Of a stretch of 11,698 nucleotides of DNA, positions 1 through 6,845 are shown piece by piece (positions within the stretch are counted from its first letter, which is position 1; each line of letters starts with the position of its first letter). The stretch spans positions 95,674-107,371 of the forward strand of contig MU631321.1 of NCBI GenBank assembly GCA_026770615.1, read 5' to 3'. Made by a program: the position numbers and the translations under genes. This DNA comes from Pavlovales sp. CCMP2436. Taxonomy: Eukaryota > Haptophyta > Pavlovophyceae > Pavlovales. Below the pieces are notes generated by a model, which worked only from the letters and a program-made list of their open reading frames with translations, made no database searches and was not told the origin of the DNA.

Positions 1-525
1 GCAAACAACAACAATAATAATAACAATCGGAACAAAAGGGTGCAAAAGTCGTGGGCAAATCCTAGTTGTTGTCGTGGGAACTAGTCCTTTTGAGCCCGCG
101 CGTCGCGTCAAAAGGCGATGTAAGCAATATTTAATATTTTGCTGGGGAGGCCTTTAGCACATGAGCGATGTAAACCAATAATTTGCAGCAAATCTACAGT
201 TAAATTCCAGAATTGCCTTACAAACGAACTGGGGGGGGGAGGGGGCTTTCAAAATGACACGCGTATAATCGATCTCGTACGTCGTAAATACATTATTATT
301 ACCTAGCTCGTAGCTATGCGTATGACGCGGAATCGGGGTAGACTAGGGGAGGCGGGGGGGACCTCGAGAAAAATATAACTAACTATATACACTTACAGTT
401 ATGCACTTCATCTCAGATCGGATCCTGTGCTCGATCTCGTCATCTTCATATACATGCATTATTTATAGTCCGAGTTGGAGCGAAGTGCAGACGATAAAGT
501 TACAACCTAGATACATTTACTGCGC
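1..525. other. AT-rich noncoding flank, 3' of the RAP gene
   Basis: No convincing gene is visible. The first 30 bases are a CAA/TAA-type simple repeat. Two G-rich tracts stand out: nine Gs, an A and five Gs at 231-245, and three G-runs (of four, four and seven bases) at 335-360. The stretch just left of 526 is the 3' flank of the minus-strand RAP gene. A TGTAA-type element can be read on the minus strand near 500 (in TTGTAAC), which could be a polyadenylation signal if this lineage uses the green-algal form, but this is weak. A short plus-strand frame at 401-706 runs into the RAP gene antisense and is not credible. Confidence 0.6.
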
Positions 526-2742
526 TCAGAGAGCTGGCTCCAAGAGTCCCGCGCGCGCGAGGAGCTCTGCCAGATACTCCTTGCGCGCTTGGCCCCTGAG
601 TGCGCTCCATTCCCAGTATGGCACCCCGAGCACGACCCAGCCCGCGAGCGCGAGGTGGCGCCGGATCATTCCCGACGCAGGGCGGAGCCGCCGCTCGTCG
701 TCGTAGTGAGACGGCCCGTCAACCTCGATGACAATCCCCGTGTGTTCGGCTGTCGCTGCGCGCACGGCCTCCCTCGCGCGAGCAGCCACCTCGTCGAGCG
801 GCTGACCTGAAGCGTCGCCGCCTTCTGTGCCCGGCATGCCAGCAGTGGCGATGGGTGAGATGGCGATGTCGACGTGATAGCATAGGCGAGGCACGCACAG
901 CTCGTTCACGTGCGCGATGCCCATGCGCGTCAGCTCGCTGGACACGTCCTCGTGAAGCTTCGACGAATATGCCGGTTTCTCACCCGCCATCGCCTGCCTA
1001 CACGCGTCCCGCAGCCCAATGGGCGCGAGCAGCTCGGCAGGCGGGCATGCCTCGAGCTCGACGCCGAGGAAGAACTGGTGCAGCTGGCGCCGTTCGTCAC
1101 CGCTGAAGGCGGCCAGGCCCATCTCGGCTGCACGAGCGCTGACAGCCGTCACGAGCGCTCCCCGGTGTGCCGTGCCAGCGATAGCGAACACCCACGCGGT
1201 GTTGGCAAGCTCCTGCGGCTTGAAGCTACCGATGCGCTGCTCGCTCTCACTCGCGATTGCGTCGAAGAGCCGAGGCGCAGGCGTGCCGAGGGTAGCAAAC
1301 GCCCACGCGGTGTTTGCAAGCTCCTGCGGGTTCAAGCTGCTGACGCGCAGCTCGCTCTCACGCGCGATCGCTTCGAAGAGCTGCGGCGCGCGCACGCCGA
1401 GCGTTGCGAACGCCCACGCGGTGTTGGCGAGGTTCTGCGGCTCGAAGCTGCCGATGCGATGCTCACTCTCATGCGCGATCGCGTTGAAAAGCCGAGGTGC
1501 GCGCATCCCGAGCGTCGCAAACGCCCACGCGGTGTTGGCAAGCTCCTGCGGCTTGAAGGTGCTGATGCGCTGCTCGCTCTCGCGTGCAATCGCCTCGAAG
1601 AACCGAGGGTCAGGCATACCGAGCGTTGCAAACGCCCACGCGGTGTTGGCAAGGTTCTGTGGCCTGAAGCTGCCGATACGCTGCTCGCTCTCGCACGCGA
1701 TCGCGTTGAAGAACCGAGGGTCAGGCATGCCGAGCGTTGCGAACGCCCATGCAGTGTTGGCAAGCCCCTGCGGGTCGAAGCTGCCGATGCGTCGCTCGCT
1801 CTCGCGCGCGATCGCCTCGAAGAGCTGAGGTGCAGGCGTGCCGAGCGTCGCAAAAGCCCACGCGGTGTTGGCAAGCTCCTGCGGCTTGAAGCTGCCGATG
1901 CGCTGCTTGATCTCACATGCGATCGCCTCAAAGAGCTGATGTGCGCGCACGCTGAGCGTCGCAAACGCCCACGCGGTGTTGGCAAGCTCTTGCGGGTTCA
2001 AGGTGCCAATGCGCTGCTCGCTCTCGCGCGCGATTGCGTCAAAGAGCTGAGGGTGAGAGATGCTGAGCGTCGCAAACGCCCACGCGGTGTTGGCAAGCTC
2101 CTGTGGCTTGAACTCGCCAAGGCGCGGTGTAGCCTCCGCGCCGAGCAAACGCATAGTCGCGGCCGCTGGCTCGAAGCGGAGCCGGGCCATGCCGTAGCAC
2201 GCATTGGCAATCCCGCGGGCATCGAGGCGAGGGATTACCCTCTCAGTGTGCTGCAGTAGCTGTAGCAGCGCGCGTTCTTCCTTGACAAAAAAGCGATCGC
2301 GTTCACTGCCCGTCGCTCGCGCCTTGCCCAGCCGACTCCACGCGGTGGCGACGTTGATCTCGTTGAACGAGCTCGCGTGGCGCTTATACACGTCGAGGAT
2401 GGCCGTCAAGGAGTCGGCGTTTGTGAGGTAGGAAGTGATCATTCTCGGCGAGAGGGCTGCGATAGGCGCATCAGCTGGCCGGGCGCACATGGTCGCCCGC
2501 GCACTGCAGCGTGCGCCAGACCCGTCGGGGTGCATCCGCGACGTTGGCGACGAGCGTTGGAACTCCGGGTGCGAGGGTGGCCGCAGTGCGCACGCGAAGG
2601 CCGAATCGTATGCCAGGCGTGGAGCGACAGGCAACCGATGGCGTAGGTTCGCCGCCTCCAGCTGGTGCGTACAGCCCAGCCCGAGGGACACGGCGAGGAG
2701 AAGCGGCCACATCGCGGCGTGGCGCGCGCGTGCCGCCGCCAT
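526..2742 (-). CDS. RAP-domain protein with nine 37-residue helical repeats (organellar RNA-binding type)
   Basis: Intact 738-residue frame from an ATG at 2742 to a TGA at 526-528. The N terminus has a basic start, a hydrophobic stretch (MWPLLLAVSLGLG, residues 11-23) and then an Arg/Ser/Pro-rich segment containing DSAFA near residue 48, compatible with a signal peptide plus transit peptide. A second ATG at residue 11 is possible. Residues about 128-206 hold degenerate repeats. Residues 207-539 hold nine 37-residue units with core LANTAWAFATLG, the last one decaying after about 523. Residues about 622-728 form a RAP domain: YHVDIAI at 622-628, IVIEVDGPSHY at 670-680, then GWVVLGVPYWEW and a KEYL helix. 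About 40 low-complexity residues separate the first two strands. Proteins of this architecture (OPR/FAST-like repeats plus RAP) bind organellar transcripts and act in their processing, stability or translation. Target RNA and compartment are unknown. No intron is needed. Confidence 0.92.
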   Translation of the reverse strand: MAAARARHAAMWPLLLAVSLGLGCTHQLEAANLRHRLPVAPRLAYDSAFACALRPPSHPEFQRSSPTSRMHPDGSGARCSARATMCARPADAPIAALSPRMITSYLTNADSLTAILDVYKRHASSFNEINVATAWSRLGKARATGSERDRFFVKEERALLQLLQHTERVIPRLDARGIANACYGMARLRFEPAAATMRLLGAEATPRLGEFKPQELANTAWAFATLSISHPQLFDAIARESEQRIGTLNPQELANTAWAFATLSVRAHQLFEAIACEIKQRIGSFKPQELANTAWAFATLGTPAPQLFEAIARESERRIGSFDPQGLANTAWAFATLGMPDPRFFNAIACESEQRIGSFRPQNLANTAWAFATLGMPDPRFFEAIARESEQRISTFKPQELANTAWAFATLGMRAPRLFNAIAHESEHRIGSFEPQNLANTAWAFATLGVRAPQLFEAIARESELRVSSLNPQELANTAWAFATLGTPAPRLFDAIASESEQRIGSFKPQELANTAWVFAIAGTAHRGALVTAVSARAAEMGLAAFSGDERRQLHQFFLGVELEACPPAELLAPIGLRDACRQAMAGEKPAYSSKLHEDVSSELTRMGIAHVNELCVPRLCYHVDIAISPIATAGMPGTEGGDASGQPLDEVAARAREAVRAATAEHTGIVIEVDGPSHYDDERRLRPASGMIRRHLALAGWVVLGVPYWEWSALRGQARKEYLAELLARAGLLEPAL
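1126..2124 (-). repeat. Nine tandem 111-bp units coding for the 37-residue repeats
   Basis: The plus-strand core aacgcccacgcggtgttggc, or a close variant, recurs every 111 bases at about 1187, 1298, 1409, 1520, 1631, 1742, 1853, 1964 and 2075. The spacing is exact, so no indels have accumulated, and similarity extends to synonymous positions. Two adjacent units (about 1600-1820) share GMPDPRFF. Within each unit, positions 6 and 9 (F-x-PQ-x-L) and 22-26 vary, while LANTAW and AIA-ES are nearly fixed. This looks like recent amplification or homogenisation of an RNA-binding array. Confidence 0.9.
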
Positions 2743-3335
2743 CGTGGCCCACTTCCTAACTAGCTCGTCCTAACTAACAACCTAACTCGCCCCAAACAAG
2801 CAACCTGACAGCCGTGCATTTCTTTAATCACAACTTACTTGAACTTGTCCTCACACGTATCAGTGTAATATCTATAAGTACGTCCGTCCCCTGACAGGTC
2901 TCCACCAGACCCAAGCGTTGAGAAACACTCGGATCAAGGGACCTTTGCAGAGCACACGGATAAATGCGGATAGCAACCCAGTAAAATTAGTAAGCGCCCC
3001 AAGCTGCGGCACGTGCGTTAGGACACTGCGCTCCGGCAGGCCCGTCTTACTTTGGCGGGGCACCGCGCTGCGCCCTCTTCGTAATCCTTTATAGTACCAG
3101 CTCGGCAGGCGGCAGCACTGCGCTCATCACGCATTATAGTTCGCACGTACTCCTCACGCCAGCAGGACGCCGACCAAGCATGTAGGGTTTGAATCGACGA
3201 TCCACAGCAGCTTGCGCAACGATGCTAGGCACGCGCCGATTGCTAGTACATTAGTCACACTACCGAAGAAACATATACAGTACCGCCGATGAATAGTGCG
3301 TCACGTACAGGCAGGTGGAGCTTTCTGCAGGAGCT
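2743..3335. other. Noncoding spacer upstream of the RAP gene and downstream of the glycosyltransferase-like pseudogene
   Basis: The part next to 2742 would hold the promoter and 5' UTR of the RAP gene. It contains a run of CTAAC-like words near 2755-2785, and no clear TATA element was found. A 63-residue minus-strand frame at 2872-3063 starts at an ordinary Met but has no recognisable domain and lies in sequence of mixed composition, so I do not call it a gene. Nothing else could be supported here. Confidence 0.5.
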
Positions 3336-4554
3336 TCACAACGGGCGCCGCTGGACCGGCGCGCACCCGCTCCTGGAGTGTTTAAGCAGCCACGGGCTCC
3401 AGAGCAGCACGAGCTCGGAGAAGGACGACCACGTCGACGTGAGCACGTAGCGCGACTCGCGTGCGAGCGTGAGCTGGTCGGCGAGCGCCACCTGCTGGCA
3501 GCGCGTCCATCTGGGCAGCCATGCAGGACGCCTTCGAAGAGGGAGAGCACCGCGTGCGCCGTCCGCGCAAAGTGGGTGCGCAAGGCACGGATCGCAACGA
3601 CGTCGTCGGCAGCAACGTAGAAGGTGCACGACGGCGCACCACCGCACACGGCCTCCATCGCCGACGCGAACGCGCGCCAGTGGCAGGCCTGGCGGTACGG
3701 AATGGCTTCGAACATCAATGGCAGCCCCCGCTCTGCGTCCGCCACGCCCTCGATGCCGGGCACGTCGCGCCGCATGTCCACGAGCATGCCCAAGTGCACG
3801 CCGATCGCAGACTGGTTGCGCGCCGCTCGGATCTACGCGGCGGCGGCGTGCATGTGCGCGCGCACTAGTGTCGACGGCACTAGGCTGGCCAGCACATCAG
3901 AGAGCCTGTGCGCGAGGTGAAGGCGCCGGTGCTTGCCGGAAGTTTGCGAGTTGAGCACGAAGGCGGTGCGCACGTAGATGTGGGCGTGGTCCATCTTGGA
4001 TGAGCGCGTACTTGCCGCCCTCGCGCAGCCGCGCCGCCGAGCCATTATCCTGCGCCTGCACTGACCCTTGCGCGCCTCCACGCTCGGCGCGAGCCTCGGG
4101 CGTGCCCATGTAGTTGTAGCGCCGGAAGACGCTCGGTGGGAACAGCGAGTCGTCAGCGAAGTCGAGCACCGCGAAGCTGGGCTCGCCTGCTGGCGGAAAG
4201 GCGCGTGGCAGCTCGAGCAGATCCTCGAGGCGGGCGCTGCAGTGCACGTCCCGCTCCCAGATGAGCACGAGCAGCCGGTTCGACTGCCCGTGCATGAGGT
4301 GGACGACGAGCGTCATGCGCCGCGCGCGCGGCCGCGCGCACAAGCTGCGAGTAGGCACCGCGCGATTGTGCGCTCGTCGCGTTTTGGGCGCACAGCCGCG
4401 CCACGACTGCAATCTGCGCGCGCGAGCACGCGTCGATCTCCGCTCGCCACCGTTCGCAGCACTCCCGCTCGCTCGCGTCCGGCGGCGGCCTGAGGTGCAC
4501 GAGCCGCTCCGGCCCGCCCGCGAGCGCACTGAGCCACAGGAGGGCCGCGCCCAT
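3336..4554 (-). pseudogene. Broken secretory glycosyltransferase-like gene (fucosyltransferase type)
   Basis: Coding-like sequence runs through three minus-strand frames. It starts at an ATG at 4554 with a hydrophobic leader (MGAALLWLSALAGG). The frame changes near 4320-4340 inside a CG-dinucleotide run, where the next segment begins MTLVVHLMHGQSNRLLVLIW, and again near 4000, before HAHIYVRTAFVLNSQTSGK. A TAG interrupts the frame at 3833-3835, after which the same frame resumes with SAIGVHLGMLVDMRRDVPG and FYVAADDVVAIRALRTHF. A third shift near 3500 leads to ALADQLTLARESRYVLTSTW and SSFSELV, ending at a stop at 3336. The G-x-x-NRLL-like N-terminal word, the IGVH strand, the F-VA-D strand and the LA-RYVLTST-SSFSE C-terminal motif are what one expects of GT-B fucosyltransferase-like enzymes (families such as GT23/GT37/GT68). 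The exact family is uncertain. Sequencing errors are an alternative to decay, but several shifts plus a stop favour a pseudogene. Confidence 0.6.
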
Positions 4555-4784
4555 TGCCCCGGGCGCGCCCCGGACGCGCGCTCCGCCTTCGCCGCGCGCG
4601 CTCGCCCCGCTTCGCTCGATTCCTCGCCCAACGCTCGCTCCCCGCCTCGGTCCGCGCGCGCGCCGGCCCGGGTTCGGCTGAGTGGGCGAATTCCAGTTCC
4701 CCGCGCTCACTCAGCGGCGCGGGGGCGAGCGTGCGCGGGGCGAGGCGGGGGCGAACGTGAGCGTGGTAGGGGCGGACGAGGGCG
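4555..4784. promoter_or_regulatory. Shared spacer between two divergent genes, with an inverted repeat
   Basis: The minus-strand gene would start at 4554 and the plus-strand gene at 4785, so these 230 very GC-rich bases would be a bidirectional promoter plus both 5' UTRs. Near its middle, gctgagtgggcg (4677-4688) and cgctcactcagc (4704-4715) form arms of 12 bases with one mismatch around a 15-base loop. This could be a dimeric factor site, but chance is possible in such biased sequence. No TATA box is visible. Since both flanking genes are broken, the promoter may no longer be used. Confidence 0.4.
4677..4715. repeat. Inverted repeat in the divergent promoter
   Basis: Two 12-base arms pair at 11 of 12 positions (inner 8 bases gctgagtg / cactcagc exact), separated by 15 bases. 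The repeat lies roughly midway between the two divergent starts. No function is established. Confidence 0.45.
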
Positions 4785-6633
4785 ATGGGCGCGCGGTTTG
4801 GCGGCCTTGTGGCGGCCCTCTGCCTCCTGGGCGGCGCCCAGGCGTCGCACAGCGTGCGCTCGTGGCTGCCCGAGCCTCCACCGCCCGCGGCGCCGCTCTA
4901 GGTCGCGCTCGCCGTCAGCCACCGCGACTCGGTGCTCGGCTGTCACTCGTTCGCCCGCTTCCTCGACGACCTTCTTCCTCTTCGAGCGCGAGTTTGCGCG
5001 CGCGTGGGCTCTGGACGCGCTGGTCCCTTCCTCGCCCTCGCTCGCCGCCGCGCGCCCGTCGCGCGGTGTGCACCTGGTCGAGTTCCACGCGCTGCCGTCG
5101 CATCTCGGCGCACAGGCGATCGTCCTCGACCTGCTCGCCCGGCGCGGAATGCGCCTGGACGTGCTAGATGCGGCCAGCTGCGACGTGCACGCACTCCCGC
5201 CCGCGCACGTTCAGCACGTGCCGTTCAGCGCGATGGTCCACTCGCTGGTTGACTCACTGGTCGCGGACTCGGCGAGACGGCGTAGCCGATCAGGCGACGG
5301 CATGCACGCGGAGCTCTACTCGCTAGACGACCTGCGCGCGTTGAACGTGCGGGTTAAGCAGACAGACGTGTGTCTTCGCCGCTTCGAGAAGGGACGGCGG
5401 CGGCCGCTGCTCGGTGCGTGCGCGCTCCTCGTCGACACGCCGCCGCGCCTGGACTCGCTCACCGGCGTGCGCGTCCACGGCGAGCTGCCCGACATTGGGG
5501 ACTGGCTGGCCCGCGGTGACGACAGGGGCGTTAGGCCCGACTGGCTGTCACCCGGCGAGCCGTGGCTGAGTGACAGCAGTATGTGGCTGCCCGACCGGCT
5601 GTGCGCGTACAACGCCTCGCTACTCGCGCCGCTGCTCGAGCAGCTCCCCTCCTAGCCGGGCACGCTCGTGGACCCGCCGCGCATCTGATCCGCGGTCCTC
5701 TGCGCGCACAGAGTCGGCGCGGTCCGGAATAACGACGTGGTGGCGCTCGTCGACACGGGCAGTGCGTCGGCGCTCGGGTCACACGATTCGGTCGGGCGCG
5801 GGTGGCTGCAGCGCTACGCGCTTCGCGCGCTGGCCGCGTAGGCCTCACCCCACGCGTGCCTCGCGCAGCTCGTCACGCTCAGCGCGCGCGCCGCGCTCGA
5901 GGTCGACTGATGGTGCACCGGTGCGACTGAGAGCGGCCTCGGGGAGCACCTCCCCGGCCCTCGGCTCGACTCCGGCGCGTGGGCGATATGGATGGGCCTG
6001 CCGCCCCCGCGCGCGGGGGCGAGCGCTTCGGAGCTGGTCAGCGTGCGCAGCGTGCTGCATGAACTCCTCGAGCCTCTGCTCGAGCTCGCGGGCCATCGCC
6101 TCGCGCGCGTCAACACGACGCACGCGATCTTTGCGCACGTGCCCAGCTTCGGCTCTCGTTATATGCTGACCCTGCGCGGCGAGGGGCACTTGCTGCGCGC
6201 GGGCAGCAAGCCGTGGCTGCAGACGGTGGCCAACGGTGTCGCGGAGGCAACGTTTGCGAGCAGGCCCCTCGGCGAGTCGGCACGCTTCCTCGCGTTCGCG
6301 CTCGGTGGCGCGACGCCACCGCTATTCGAGCTCCCGCTCGACGCGGCCGTGGTGCACGTCGAGGCGCCGGTCGCCCTAGGCCTGGGCGGGCGAGGCGAGC
6401 GCGTGAGCTCGAGGATGTGGTCGCGGCTAACCTCCCAGTACTGCGTGACGGTCGACCAGCTCCGCAACAAAACCCGTGACCACACCGATGCTGCTCTTCA
6501 GGGGGGCGAGCCGCTCCTGCCTACGTCCGTGACGGCGGCGACGGGCTCCGTTGGTCGACTAACAGGCGAGAGCCAGCAGCCCGTGTTGGATGCACTGCGA
6601 GTACTGGACCCACTGATGCAAAGCTGGTGCTGA
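4785..6633 (+). pseudogene. Broken gene for an unrecognised secreted or membrane-associated protein
   Basis: An ATG at 4785 opens a typical signal peptide (MGARFGGLVAALCLLGGAQA) followed by a Pro-rich segment, then an in-frame TAG at 4899. Coding-like sequence continues (VALAVSHRDSVLGCHSFARF) until a one-base shift near 4971, where it moves to the frame reading FFLFEREFARAW. From there a single frame runs to a TGA at 6631, broken only by TAG 5653, TGA 5686, TAG 5839 and TGA 5908. Coding-like composition continues between and beyond these stops (for example DVVALVDTGSASALG, and RLARVNTTHAIFAHVPSFGS after 6090). The ancestral product would be about 615 residues. I recognise no family. The 5316-5655 part (VHGELPDIGDWLARG, GEPWLSDSSMWLPDRLCAYN) is the most protein-like and the best query. 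TGA is the normal terminator of the two intact genes here, so recoding is unlikely. The stops are compatible with C-to-T changes (CGA to TGA, CAG to TAG). Confidence 0.6.
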
Positions 6634-6845
6634 TGCGTTTACATGTATCTCTATATTGACAGGTGTCGAACATCCAAACTGAACACAGTGACAGCACAAA
6701 CGTATCAGAATTGCTACTGTAATAATTTTAGTCTGATCCAGATACTCTCGCATTTATATCGACTAAGACTAGCTCAGCGTTACTGTTCCACTATCAAATG
6801 AGCTACTTTTTGCACGTGTGCGCGCGACTGCGTTCCCATCAGGCA
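6634..6845. other. Spacer between convergent 3' ends
   Basis: A 212-base stretch, AT-richer than its neighbours, lies between the end of the plus-strand pseudogene and the stop codon of the minus-strand IQ protein gene. It should hold both 3' UTRs. I see no clear AATAAA or TGTAA element serving the IQ gene and no RNA gene. Confidence 0.5.

Noticed and set aside
401..706. A 101-residue plus-strand open frame at the left edge
   Set aside because: Its second half is antisense to the RAP domain and its first half is AT-rich flank. It has no recognisable protein feature.
1126..2124. Regular repeats that could suggest a CRISPR or satellite array
   Set aside because: The 111-bp period is wholly coding, without unique spacers, and the units are diagnostic protein repeats in a eukaryotic gene.
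910..2259. A 449-residue plus-strand open frame opposite the RAP gene
   Set aside because: It is the antisense shadow of the 111-bp repeats. Because the period is a multiple of three and codon use is GC-biased, an antisense frame without stops in one unit stays open in all. It has no known domain, while the minus frame has a clear RAP domain.
2872..3063. A 63-residue minus-strand open frame
   Set aside because: Short, with no domain, no repeat, no neighbouring exon and no composition contrast. Compatible with chance.
5653..5910. Stop-codon reassignment or selenocysteine to explain the in-frame TAG/TGA cluster
   Set aside because: Both intact genes here end in TGA, both TAG and TGA are involved, and the same gene also has a frameshift and an earlier TAG. 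Decay is the simpler reading. No selenocysteine element was recognised.
5653..5910. An intron spanning the stop cluster
   Set aside because: Introns recognised in this window are AT-rich, whereas this stretch is as GC-rich as exons and keeps coding-like composition in the same frame. I found no convincing donor and acceptor pair. RNA data could overturn this.
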